36,377 bases of DNA from Terriglobia bacterium (GTDB taxonomy: Bacteria; Acidobacteriota; Terriglobia; Terriglobales; Acidobacteriaceae). Positions within the stretch are counted from its first letter, which is position 1. Each line of letters opens with the position of its first letter. The DNA lies in NCBI GenBank assembly GCA_020073105.1, contig JAIQFW010000014.1:1-36377 (forward strand), read 5' to 3'. Positions 9,184 through 17,695 of this stretch are shown piece by piece. The position numbers and the translations under genes were made by a program. The notes beneath the pieces are model-generated. The model was not told the DNA's origin, did not search any database, and was given only the letters and a program-made list of their open reading frames with translations.

Positions 9184-10161
9184 CTACACCCCCGCCAGCG
9201 TCTGCTGCTTCTGCATCCACTTCCACGCGGTGGAGACGCTGTCGCGCAGCGAGCGCTTGGTCTTCCAGTTCAGAAGCTGCCGCGCCTTGGTTGGATCCGC
9301 TACCAGAGCCGGAGGATCACCCGGCCGCCGGGGAACAATCTTGTGTGGAACCTTCTTGCCGGTGACTTCCTCGACGGTGGAGAGCACCTGCTTTACGGAT
9401 GAGCCTTCGCCCGTCCCCAGGTTCACCGTGAAGGAAGGGTTGCCGGCCATCAAGTGCTGCAGAGCTTTCACATGGGCTTCGGCCAAATCCACGACGTTGG
9501 TGTAATCGCGAATGCAGGTGCCGTCGGGCGTGGGATAGTCGGTGCCGTAGACTTGCAGTTCGCCGCCGAACCCTCCGGCGGCACGCAGGGCCAAAGGAAT
9601 AAGGTGTGGCTCGGGCTCGTGGCATTCGCCGATCTCTCCGCCTTCATCGGCGCCGCACGCGTTGAAGTAGCGCAGGCTGGCATACTTCAAACCGTAGGCA
9701 AAGTCGTAGGATTCCAGGGCCTGCTCGAAAAATACTTTGGAAATTCCGTAGGGATTAACCGGAAGCCGGGGGTATTCCTCGGTGATGGGCATTTTTTCGG
9801 GTGAGCCGTAGACCGAGCAAGTCGAGGAGAAGATGACGTATTTGGTGCCGGCGTCAAGCGCGGCGTTCAGCAGAGAAATCCCACCCTCCACGTTGTTGCG
9901 AAAATACTTTCGCGGATTGGCCATGGATTCGCCGACGTAGTGATTGGCGGCAAAATGCATGACAGCATCGGAGCGCTTCAAGGCTTCGAGAAGCTTCTTG
10001 CTGTCGTGGACGTCGCCCACGATCATTTCGAAGCCTTTGGCCAGAAACTCGAAACCGGTGGACAGGTTGTCGTAGATGAGAACTTCGAGGCCAGCCCTTC
10101 GCAGGACCCGTGCCGTATGACTTCCGATATACCCTGCACCTCCGACAACTAGGATTCTCAC
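9184..10161 (-). CDS. galE: UDP-glucose 4-epimerase (GalE)
   Basis: The 325-residue protein is an extended SDR enzyme that interconverts UDP-glucose and UDP-galactose with bound NAD+. GGAGYIG (7-13) binds NAD. The catalytic set is visible as FSSTCSVYG (111-119) and NPYGISK with Tyr138 and Lys142. Further family blocks are HFAANHYVGESM, RYFNACGA and GTCIRDYTNVVDLAEAH. The GTG start at 10161 is chosen because AGGAGG lies 8 nt upstream and it places the Rossmann strand at the N-terminus as in the family; upstream in-frame extension looks like leader DNA. It is convergent with the isomerase gene, 34 bp apart. It supplies UDP-galactose for polysaccharide or glycolipid synthesis. Confidence 0.95.
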   Translation of the reverse strand: MRILVVGGAGYIGSHTARVLRRAGLEVLIYDNLSTGFEFLAKGFEMIVGDVHDSKKLLEALKRSDAVMHFAANHYVGESMANPRKYFRNNVEGGISLLNAALDAGTKYVIFSSTCSVYGSPEKMPITEEYPRLPVNPYGISKVFFEQALESYDFAYGLKYASLRYFNACGADEGGEIGECHEPEPHLIPLALRAAGGFGGELQVYGTDYPTPDGTCIRDYTNVVDLAEAHVKALQHLMAGNPSFTVNLGTGEGSSVKQVLSTVEEVTGKKVPHKIVPRRPGDPPALVADPTKARQLLNWKTKRSLRDSVSTAWKWMQKQQTLAGV

Positions 10162-10169
10162 CTCGGCTC

Positions 10170-10175
10170 CCTCCT
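10170..10175 (-). promoter_or_regulatory. Ribosome binding site that sets the galE GTG start
   Basis: AGGAGG on the minus strand lies 8 nt before GTG 10161. The open frame continues 26 codons further upstream without a comparable site. Confidence 0.65.
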
Positions 10176-10281
10176 CAATTTGCCCGAGTACAATTCTTGA
10201 TCGTGATTTGATGCAAGGAAAAGGCCCATCACACGTCATCGTAACAGAGTGATGAGCCGGAAACCGCTAAGTCTGATTTGG

Positions 10282-12075
10282 CTAGCAGCCCGATCCCTTC
10301 TTGCAAACAAAAACGCGAGTCGCCCACCTACACCCGCTAATGTTTGTACCAACGCAGTTGCTGACCTGGTCGCCTTTCATGTACTCATTCGCGGCCCAGA
10401 AAGTGAGGTCGTCATTGGGATCTGAGGATACGCTCACGTACTCGCCCCAGAAGCCGTCGGTCTCGTCCTGCCCGCTGCTGCCGCTGTTGGAGAGAATCGG
10501 CACCGGCTGGCCCGCCCTCCCGCTGCTACCCACGGTTAGAAAAAACGGCGATGGGTCGTAGTTGAAGGCGCTGCCGGAACTGGTATTACCGGTCACCGTT
10601 AAGGTGACGCCAAGATTACCGTTCTTGTCCATCGCCACACTCGGTAGCGACACGAAGTAGTGGTATGTGGTGTCCTGAAGATCTCCTTTGAGAACTATCG
10701 TAGGATTGGTTCCGGCGGCGATGACATAGTAGTGGATCCCAGTACGCAGGGTGCTGGCATTTTCCTGCACGGTGTGGGCCACAGCAAGATACTCTCCATG
10801 GACCGGCCCTACCGTCAGGTAGCGGTAAGCCAAGCGATGCATGAGCCGGTCGCCAACACTGTCGCTGAATCCCCCGTAGGGTTGCTGGATGCAGACAGTA
10901 TTGAAGGGATGACCTGGGTTATAGCAGCCAGGCGTGAAGGGAGCATTCAAGGGGATGAAGGTGGGTCCCGCGCCGCTTGTAAACCCGGACCAGGTCCAGA
11001 ACGCCAACTGATTCGAGGTGCAGGGCAGCTGAGTGCACTGGTCGTTGGTTCCCGGGTTACTGGGATTCACCTGCGCGAGAAAGTACTCTCCGGCGGTATT
11101 GCCGGGAATGGCGTTGCCGCCTTCGAAGTCGGCCGGCAATGGGCTGTGGATCAAACTAATGTCCTTCGCCGGGGTCACGTAACTCGGGATGTAGGTGTAG
11201 CAAACCGGAGGCATGGACGAGAGCCCGGCAATGATGTTGGCCTTGTCGAACTTGCAGACTTCAAATCCAACGATATTGAAATTCTGCGCCTGGTCTTCGA
11301 GGTCGAATGAAACATAGAATCCGTCAGACCAGCTTCCGAACCGAGCATAATCCGGGAAATAAGGTTTCCCGTTGTTGGGATTGATCGGGATTGCCGGGTT
11401 CAAGTTGTAGGCGTAGGTATTCCAGTAGCTTTGGCCGCCAGAGCCTTGCAGGTTGTTCGCGGGCACACCACCTACTGACGCGCTGACGCCAATGCAGTAA
11501 TAGTAGGTGCCAGTGCCACCCGGATTGAAAATGTTGGCAAGTACAAACACGCCATCGATTCGGTCGTAGGTAGCAATGCCATCGAGGGAAGCACTGGCGC
11601 AGTAGTTCTTTCCACCCGGGGAAAACAGAGTTGTTAGGGCCTGGGGGCTCGCGCCGCTGTTGGCCTGCTTGCTGAAAATTCCGTTACCGGTCTTTCTATC
11701 GAAGGCTTGCACGTAACCGCCGGCAAACTGCAAATATTGGCCCACACCACCGCCATTGGTCGGACCGATCCCGCCATTGGGGTCCGGTTGAGATCGCGGC
11801 AAGCCGGGAATCGCCGCGATGGTGACGGCATCGAGACCGGCAAACGATTTGGTCCACGACCCCGTCTGAGGGGACGAAGTCGAGAAGCCTATGTGCGAGG
11901 TCCCTCCCGGACAGGTGCTCTGGCTGTTGTTCCCCGCGCACCAAGCCTGGAAAGGCGGAGCCGGAGCCGGGCAGGTTCCTGTGGGCGGGCTGGCACTGCA
12001 GTTGTTCTGGGCGAACGAGCTGAGGCTTACCAGCGCGAGCAGCGCCGGTATCAATGCGTAGTTTCTAATCTTCAT
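10282..12075 (-). CDS. Secreted cysteine-rich protein, probable beta-propeller, copy 1 of tandem pair
   Basis: The 597-residue product begins with a signal peptide (MKIRNYALIPALLALVSLSS, cleavage near SFAQ). The mature N-terminus is Cys/Pro-rich (NNCSASPPTGTCPAPAPP). The body has QPDPNGGIGPTN, DGIATYDRIDGVFVLANIF, SVGDRLMHRLAYRY, SVAMDKNGNLG and WGEYVSVSSDPNDDLTFWA, ending CRWATRVFVCKKGSGC. These blocks recur in large secreted proteins that I remember only as hypothetical, with a propeller-like rhythm. I cannot name a function. The gene at 12435-14231 is a paralogue, about two thirds identical by eye. The start is chosen at the signal peptide, with an AGGA element 9-10 nt upstream. The frame stays open 145 codons further upstream, across the intergenic DNA and into the 3' end of copy 2, which is probably chance. 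Confidence 0.8.
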   Translation of the reverse strand: MKIRNYALIPALLALVSLSSFAQNNCSASPPTGTCPAPAPPFQAWCAGNNSQSTCPGGTSHIGFSTSSPQTGSWTKSFAGLDAVTIAAIPGLPRSQPDPNGGIGPTNGGGVGQYLQFAGGYVQAFDRKTGNGIFSKQANSGASPQALTTLFSPGGKNYCASASLDGIATYDRIDGVFVLANIFNPGGTGTYYYCIGVSASVGGVPANNLQGSGGQSYWNTYAYNLNPAIPINPNNGKPYFPDYARFGSWSDGFYVSFDLEDQAQNFNIVGFEVCKFDKANIIAGLSSMPPVCYTYIPSYVTPAKDISLIHSPLPADFEGGNAIPGNTAGEYFLAQVNPSNPGTNDQCTQLPCTSNQLAFWTWSGFTSGAGPTFIPLNAPFTPGCYNPGHPFNTVCIQQPYGGFSDSVGDRLMHRLAYRYLTVGPVHGEYLAVAHTVQENASTLRTGIHYYVIAAGTNPTIVLKGDLQDTTYHYFVSLPSVAMDKNGNLGVTLTVTGNTSSGSAFNYDPSPFFLTVGSSGRAGQPVPILSNSGSSGQDETDGFWGEYVSVSSDPNDDLTFWAANEYMKGDQVSNCVGTNISGCRWATRVFVCKKGSGC

Positions 12076-12434
12076 ATCCTGATATCCTGCTCTTCCCACC
12101 GTTACGGTCTTTAGGAGGATGGATCGATCTGGCCGCTCATTGGCCCAGGATGCCAACGCCGAAGTTCCTGCTTGTACCCCGGTTGAAGAAAGGCCATCCC
12201 CCGCCGCTATCCGCTTCCCCACGGCGAACGCAATTCTCTGCATAGTCTGCTGCAAGTTCTTTGCCACTTCCGAGGCTGAGTTGCGTATCGTCGAACTCTT
12301 TGAATTCAACACCTTAGACACAGTTCCAGTAATCCGATGCTCGCTCGAAGTGCAGCCTGCTGCAGCCTCGACGAGAGCCGCTTGCCGTCGCGCAAACCTG
12401 GCACACACCGTCATGCTGCGGCGGGGCCCTTGCT
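12076..12434. other. Intergenic region between the cysteine-rich paralogues (359 bp)
   Basis: This lies downstream of copy 2 and upstream of copy 1, both minus strand. No terminator with a T-tract, RNA gene or known riboswitch is seen. The minus frame of copy 1 has no stop through the whole stretch, but the encoded residues lack a secretion signal and are not shared with copy 2. Confidence 0.45.
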
Positions 12435-14231
12435 CTAGCACCCCGACCCCTTCTGGCAGGTATAGATGCGCGTTGCCCAGGTACAACCTGTGCCGACCTT
12501 CCGCGTGCAATTACTGACTTGATCCCCATTCATATACTGATTGACCGCCCAGAAGGTCAGGTCGTCAAGGGGATCCGACGACACGCTCACGTACTCACCC
12601 CAAAAGTTGTCGGTCCTATCCTGTCCGCTCGCGCCGCTGTTGCTCAAAATCGCGACGGGCTTACCCAAGGTTCCGTTTCGGTTCACCGTTAGGAAGAAGG
12701 GTGAAGGATCGTAGCTAACAGCGCTGCCGCGGCTTGTATTGCCCGTCACCGTGAACGTAATGCCGAGGTTGCCATTCTTGTCCATGGCGACACTCGGCAT
12801 AGACAAAAAGAGGTGAGAGGTTGCGTCCTGAATATCTCCGAGGAGAGCGACCGCAGGGCTGTTTCCGGCGGAGATCAAATAGTAACGAATTCCAGTGCGC
12901 CTGCTCGTAGCGTTCTCTTGGACGGTATGCGCAACCGCGAGATACTCTCCGCTGGTTCCCGACGTCAGATAGCGATAGGCGAGGCGATAATTCAGACGAT
13001 CTCCGAGGCTATCAATAACGCCACCGTAGGGCTCGGGGACGCAGGTCGTGTTGTAAGGACGCTGAGGGTTGTAGCAGCCGGGAGTGAATGGCTTGTCCAG
13101 AAAGCTGATGTAGGCGGGGCCTGCACCGCCGGTAAGTCCGGACCACGTCCAGAATGCCAATTGGGACGAGGTGCAAGGCATCTTCGAGCATTGCTTGTTG
13201 GTGCCCGGGTCGCTGGGATTTACCTGGGCGAGAAAGTATTCGCCCGCAGTGTCCGCGGGAATCGGATTCGCACCTTCAAAGTCAGCGGGCAGGAGCGTAT
13301 GAATCAGACTGCTGCCGGTTCCGCTTGGCCCCGGGACGTAGCTCGGTATGTAGGTGTAGCAAACTGGAGGGTTGGAAGAAAGGCCTGCGATGATGTTGGC
13401 TTTATCGAACTGGCAGACTTCAAATCCCACAATGTTGAAATTCTGGTCCTGGTTCTCGAGGTCCCAGGCTACATAAAACCCATCCGACCAGGCTCCAAAC
13501 CTTTGGTAGTCGGGAAAGTATAAACGTCCAGCCGCGTTACGAGGAATGGCAGGACGCAAATCATAAGCGTACACATTCCAGCGGCTCCGGCCGTTGGCGC
13601 CTTGCAGATTGTTCGCAGGCACGGAACCACTAGGCGCGCTGACTCCGATGCAGTAGTGATACGAATCCGCACCACCGGGATTGAAAATGTTGGCTAAGAC
13701 AAAGACTTGGTCGATTCGATCGTACGTCGCAATGCCGTCCACGGAACCGTTTGCACAGTAACTCTTGCCACCGGCGCCAAACAGACGCGTCAGCAGTTGG
13801 GGGGCGACCGCACCGTTGGGTTTCGCGCTGAGTATACCGTTGCCGGTCGCCCGATCGAAAGCCTGTATGTAGTTTGCGGAAAATTCCAAGTACTGACCTG
13901 TGCCATTGCCGTCCGTCGGCCCTACGGCGCCATTGGGGTCCGGTTGTGGTTTAGGAAGACCCGGGGCGTTCAAAATACTGCTGGCGTCCAAACCTTCGAA
14001 CTGATCGACCCACGATCCCGGCGCAGGTGTTGACGTGGCGAAACCAACCCATGAGGTTCCTCCAGGACAAGTGCTGTTGGTGTTGTTTCCCGCGCACCAG
14101 GTTTGCGCCGGTGGAGCCGGGGCAGGGCAGGTTCCGGTCGGAGGAGTTGCGCCGCAGTTGTTCTGGGCGGGCGCGGTCAAATCGCCGAACGCCAGTAGTG
14201 CCCCGAGCAACAGACAGTTCCTAATCGTCAT
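12435..14231 (-). CDS. Secreted cysteine-rich protein, probable beta-propeller, copy 2 of tandem pair
   Basis: The 598-residue product starts at ATG 14231 with a signal peptide (MTIRNCLLLGALLAFGD, cleavage near APAQ). It is collinear with the previous gene over the whole length: the same NNC...PPTGTCPAPAPP start, QPDPNGAVGPTDG, DGIATYDRIDQVFVLANIF, CYTYIPSYV, SLGDRLNYRLAYRYL, WGEYVSVSSDP, and the same cysteine-bounded end (CTWATRIYTCQKGSGC). The conserved cysteine positions suggest several disulfides and an extracytoplasmic location. Function is unknown. The Shine-Dalgarno sequence is weak at the chosen start. The 266 bp upstream (14232-14497) hold its leader; I see no clear promoter there. 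Confidence 0.8.
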   Translation of the reverse strand: MTIRNCLLLGALLAFGDLTAPAQNNCGATPPTGTCPAPAPPAQTWCAGNNTNSTCPGGTSWVGFATSTPAPGSWVDQFEGLDASSILNAPGLPKPQPDPNGAVGPTDGNGTGQYLEFSANYIQAFDRATGNGILSAKPNGAVAPQLLTRLFGAGGKSYCANGSVDGIATYDRIDQVFVLANIFNPGGADSYHYCIGVSAPSGSVPANNLQGANGRSRWNVYAYDLRPAIPRNAAGRLYFPDYQRFGAWSDGFYVAWDLENQDQNFNIVGFEVCQFDKANIIAGLSSNPPVCYTYIPSYVPGPSGTGSSLIHTLLPADFEGANPIPADTAGEYFLAQVNPSDPGTNKQCSKMPCTSSQLAFWTWSGLTGGAGPAYISFLDKPFTPGCYNPQRPYNTTCVPEPYGGVIDSLGDRLNYRLAYRYLTSGTSGEYLAVAHTVQENATSRRTGIRYYLISAGNSPAVALLGDIQDATSHLFLSMPSVAMDKNGNLGITFTVTGNTSRGSAVSYDPSPFFLTVNRNGTLGKPVAILSNSGASGQDRTDNFWGEYVSVSSDPLDDLTFWAVNQYMNGDQVSNCTRKVGTGCTWATRIYTCQKGSGC

Positions 14232-14497
14232 GGTTCTTGTGCTCTTGGCCACAGTTTCTCGAGACCAACACCGAGGTATCGAAAGAGCATGCCTGGTTAT
14301 CACTGGGCTGAGCTGGTAACCTCCCCGCAGTCGTTGAGATGTCTCGGCAAGGAATTCAGGGAGAGTCTGCTAGAACGGTTAGCCGCTAAGCCCAACAGCC
14401 TAAACCACCATATCGAGGCCCGGAGAGTGATGCTAGAGGAAGAAAGGCGAGGAGAAGAAAGACTCTAACAATCGGAACCACCCCGGGAACGGCGCCT

Positions 14498-15649
14498 TCA
14501 TAGGCTTTCATCGCCATCGAAGTGTGAGGGGTCCCAAACATCGGGATTTTCCAATTTCTGCTTCAGCGCTTTGTTGTGGGTCGCGTAGAAAAAACACCAG
14601 GCTGGGAGCGGACGCCGATGGGGTGCGAGGCTTTCGATAACATTCTGCTTGTCAGAGCGGAAGCCGTAGGCTTCCAGCATGTGGATGCCTTCCTGCTGAC
14701 ATTTGCGTAGGGCCCAGGCCAGCATCGGGACCAAGAGCTGGTTGTCCCCGTTGATCACCTGGAAATCAATGAGACGAACCCTCGTCAAATTCAGTTGAGG
14801 GTTGTCTTGCCGGCGAAAAACGGAATAAGCCAATATCCGGGAGCCGTGTCCTACGGTCAGGATCCAGAGCTTGTTTGCCGCGAGCGCGTAGTGAAAGTGC
14901 CATTGCAACACCTCGCGCGACCGCGTCGCCAGATAGCGGTTGGGGTAAGCGCGCTTCAACTCTTCCCAAAACTGATCAAAGCGTCCGTCAAAGCCGTTGC
15001 ACGGTTCGACGTGACCTTGGCCGCGCTTGGCCCAGGAATTCGCTCCCCTCAAACTGTCCCGCAACCACATCGCACCCGCCGCGGGGTAGGACAGCATGCC
15101 CGGCAAGCCTTTCGCTTTTATGGCGCTCCTCAGAAAGCCACGGTAGTTAGTGATCCAAAAGGACGCATTGTCCCAGTCTCCGGCCGGAATCCGTCCCCCA
15201 ACCTTTCGCCGTACCAGAACAACATCCAGGATCCGGGCGACGTTTGGTTTGGCACTGGCATCGACCTGAAATTCCGAAGCCTCGGGAGATACGACACGTC
15301 GGATCAGGGCATTGGTGAGACCTCGGTAAGGCGGATCTACCGCCATCCCCCAACCACTGGTGGCAGAAACCTCACGCCCTTCAAACTGATAGCTCAACTG
15401 GATTAAGGCGGTATAGCCGACGACCTCGCCCTTGGCGTCCTCGATGACGAAGCCGATCGGCAAGTTGGGAACCTTACGGTACTCGGGATTATGGGTCCAC
15501 AAATGTTCCCATTCTTCCCGCGGCTTGGATGCCAGGCCATTTCGTTCTTGCAGGGCGGCAATTTGCTCGTAGTCTTCGAACCTTGCGTCCCGGACCTTGG
15601 CCTCCGGAGGCCCCGTTTTGACCGGTTCCGAAATGCTCGCCGTCTTCAT
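14498..15649 (-). CDS. GNAT-like acyltransferase family protein
   Basis: The 383-residue protein starts at ATG 15649 (MKTASISEPVKTG). No export signal is seen, so it is likely cytoplasmic. The N-terminal half begins with a GNAT-like opening (KVRDARFEDYEQIAALQ), then GEVVGYTALIQLSYQFEG and SGWGMAVDPPYRGLTNALIRR, which match the beta4-strand and acetyl-CoA loop region of the GNAT fold. The second half (after about residue 215) contains YLATRSREVLQWHFHYAL and GSRILAYSVFRR, suggesting a second GNAT-like domain, as in two-domain or FemAB-related proteins. Substrate is unknown. It lies 212 bp downstream of fabF on the same strand, and the gap has no obvious terminator. Confidence 0.65.
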   Translation of the reverse strand: MKTASISEPVKTGPPEAKVRDARFEDYEQIAALQERNGLASKPREEWEHLWTHNPEYRKVPNLPIGFVIEDAKGEVVGYTALIQLSYQFEGREVSATSGWGMAVDPPYRGLTNALIRRVVSPEASEFQVDASAKPNVARILDVVLVRRKVGGRIPAGDWDNASFWITNYRGFLRSAIKAKGLPGMLSYPAAGAMWLRDSLRGANSWAKRGQGHVEPCNGFDGRFDQFWEELKRAYPNRYLATRSREVLQWHFHYALAANKLWILTVGHGSRILAYSVFRRQDNPQLNLTRVRLIDFQVINGDNQLLVPMLAWALRKCQQEGIHMLEAYGFRSDKQNVIESLAPHRRPLPAWCFFYATHNKALKQKLENPDVWDPSHFDGDESL

Positions 15650-15861
15650 CGCCGAAATTTCTCTGGAGTCCACGCTGCATCGCCCCAAGCTGGTCCAACT
15701 ATTTCCACGCGATCACACCTCACCGCGTTTGCGTGCCTACAACCTTATCGACGGGGGGATTTGTGGCTTGCCTAGCTGGAAGTGCAGGCCAGAGTAAACC
15801 AACCATGCAAAAACGTCAAACTGCACGTGCCGCTCCGGCGACTCGTACAATCGAACCTCGT

Positions 15862-17184
15862 TTATTGGAAGCGCCGGAAGACGAGAGAAGCGTTGGTCCC
15901 CCCGAACCCGAAAGAATTGGAAAGAGCATGTTCAATGAACATGGGACGGGCTGCGCCCGGAACATAGTCGAGATTGCAGCGATCACCGGCGACCGCGAAG
16001 TTCACCGTCGGCGGTGCGATCTGGTTCTGGATGCCGAGCACGGTGAGTCCCGCCTCCAGTGCTCCAGCGGCGCCCAGCAAATGCCCGGTGGTTGATTTGG
16101 TTGAACTGACGGCCAAGCTGGCGGCATGTTCCCCGAATAACGATTCGATCGCCATGCTTTCAACCCGATCGCCCAGTTCCGTCGAAGTAGCGTGCGCGTT
16201 GATGTATTGGATGTCAGCCAGTTCGATGCCGGCATCCTGAACGGCATTGCGCATGGAACGAAGCGCTCCATTGCCGTCCTGGGGAGGACTGGTGAAGTGG
16301 TAGGCATCGGATGTCGCGGCATACCCAACCATCTCAGCCAGGATTTTCGCCCCACGTCTCTTCGCGTGCTCCATCTCTTCCAGCACCAAAATCCCAGCAC
16401 CTTCGCCGATCACGAAACCGTCCCGGTCCTTGTCCCAAGGGCGGCAGGCTTGTTGCGGGCAATCATTGCGTTTTGACAGACACCGCATCGCGTTGAACGC
16501 ACCGACCATCAGGGGCGTGATGCCGGCTTCCGCGCCTCCGCAAATCATCGCATCCACCTGCCCCAGCTGGATGAGGCGGAAGGAGTCCCCGAGAGAATGC
16601 GCGCCGGTGGTGCATGCGGTTGCGTTCGCCAGGTTTGGTCCCATCGCGCCGGTGCGAAGGGAAATGAAGCCGGATGCCAGGTTCACGATGATGGAAGGAA
16701 TAAAGAAAGCGGAAATCCGAGAGGGGCCCTTTTCCAGGTAGGTGCGGTATTCGCGCTCGATGATCTCGACCCCACCCACGCCGCTCCCAACGCACACTCC
16801 CACTCGCTCGGCGTTGCGGCGCGTAACTTTGAACCCGGATTGCTCAATCGCCATGTCGGCCGCAGCAATGCCGAACTGAATGAAGCGTGCCATCTTTTTC
16901 AGGTCCTTGCGGGCGATGTAGCGCTCGGGTTTGAATCCCTTGACTTCGGCGGCAATCTTGGTCGAGAACTCCTCGGTGTCGAAGTGGGTAATCGGACCGA
17001 TTCCCGACTTGCCACTCAGAACGTTTTGCCAGACTTCATCCGTCCCGATCCCCACGCTGCAAATCAGGCCGATGCCGGTTACCGCCACCCTGCGGAATTG
17101 CACCACGCGGGGGGAGGGACGTAGCCCCATGGCTCTACTGCGGCCCTTCACGCGGCACGGACTGAAGTTTCTGTGTGCTCCCAT
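15862..17184 (-). CDS. fabF: Beta-ketoacyl-ACP synthase II (FabF-type KAS)
   Basis: The 440-residue protein condenses malonyl-ACP with acyl-ACP in fatty-acid elongation. The thiolase-fold catalytic triad is present: Cys191 in NATACTTGAHS, His331 in NAHATSTELGD and His367 in STKSTTGHLLGAAG. Family blocks include RRVAVTGIGLICSVG (31-45), HFDTEEFSTKIAAEVKGF and SNSFGFGGTNASL near the end. It is about 25-30 residues longer at the N-terminus than usual FabF; a start at 17130 (MGLRPSPRVVQF) would partly fix this, but 17184 has AGAGGAG close upstream. HATST replaces the usual HGTST. No acpP, fabG or fabD is adjacent, so this may be an extra KAS rather than the main FabF. Confidence 0.9.
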   Translation of the reverse strand: MGAHRNFSPCRVKGRSRAMGLRPSPRVVQFRRVAVTGIGLICSVGIGTDEVWQNVLSGKSGIGPITHFDTEEFSTKIAAEVKGFKPERYIARKDLKKMARFIQFGIAAADMAIEQSGFKVTRRNAERVGVCVGSGVGGVEIIEREYRTYLEKGPSRISAFFIPSIIVNLASGFISLRTGAMGPNLANATACTTGAHSLGDSFRLIQLGQVDAMICGGAEAGITPLMVGAFNAMRCLSKRNDCPQQACRPWDKDRDGFVIGEGAGILVLEEMEHAKRRGAKILAEMVGYAATSDAYHFTSPPQDGNGALRSMRNAVQDAGIELADIQYINAHATSTELGDRVESMAIESLFGEHAASLAVSSTKSTTGHLLGAAGALEAGLTVLGIQNQIAPPTVNFAVAGDRCNLDYVPGAARPMFIEHALSNSFGFGGTNASLVFRRFQ

Positions 17185-17695
17185 AGACTCCTCTTACCCA
17201 ACCGGCATCGCAGAAAATGATTGCTGAAGAAAGCCCTGCATCCCGTTCGTTGCGGCCTGAACTGGAACAGCTAACGCACTCCGCCTGTCATGAAGAATTC
17301 GAGGTTGCTTTCCATTCAAAAGCAGGTGGGGGAAACAATGATGCGGCACAATTCATTTAGTGATCAGTAACGGGGCAGGTTCGCCATGCCATCCGGTCAC
17401 CCGCGCTCCAACCGACTCGCACGCGAGAAACAGACCTGAGTTTACACTGCTCTGGAGCAGAATCAACGAGAAGAAGGTCTCCACGCGGATAGAGCCATTC
17501 GCCCCCAGCCACAAGCTGTGCATGCCGCGCTGCTGGCGCTGCCTGACGCCCGCCGGCGGAGACAGCAACTCCATTCAACCGGTTGGAACCGGAATGCCGC
17601 GGGAGGCGATGACTTTTGTAATTCTTTGCAACTGCTCACGTCTGCAAAATTAGGTTATAGTGAAATCCCCTACCTTTTTTCGGAGGTTTCCCTTC
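17185..17695. other. Divergent intergenic region between fabF and the TonB receptor (511 bp)
   Basis: This is the longest non-coding stretch. Overlapping short open frames on both strands lack ribosome binding sites and recognisable families, so I call none. No cobalamin or other riboswitch signature is recognised ahead of the receptor. The only structured element I see is the TTTGCA/TGCAAA dyad close to the receptor start. Confidence 0.45.
17625..17661 (+). promoter_or_regulatory. Possible promoter/operator of the TonB receptor gene
   Basis: TATAGT (17656-17661) resembles a -10 box. Just upstream, TTTGCA (17625-17630) and TGCAAA (17643-17648) form a perfect 6-bp dyad 12 nt apart, overlapping where a -35 would lie. 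No good -35 is present at 16-18 bp, which would suit an activator-dependent promoter. Confidence 0.25.

Noticed and set aside
17353-17653. Overlapping short open frames on both strands between fabF and the TonB receptor
   Set aside because: No Shine-Dalgarno sequence, no recognisable motifs, and the two strands compete for the same DNA.
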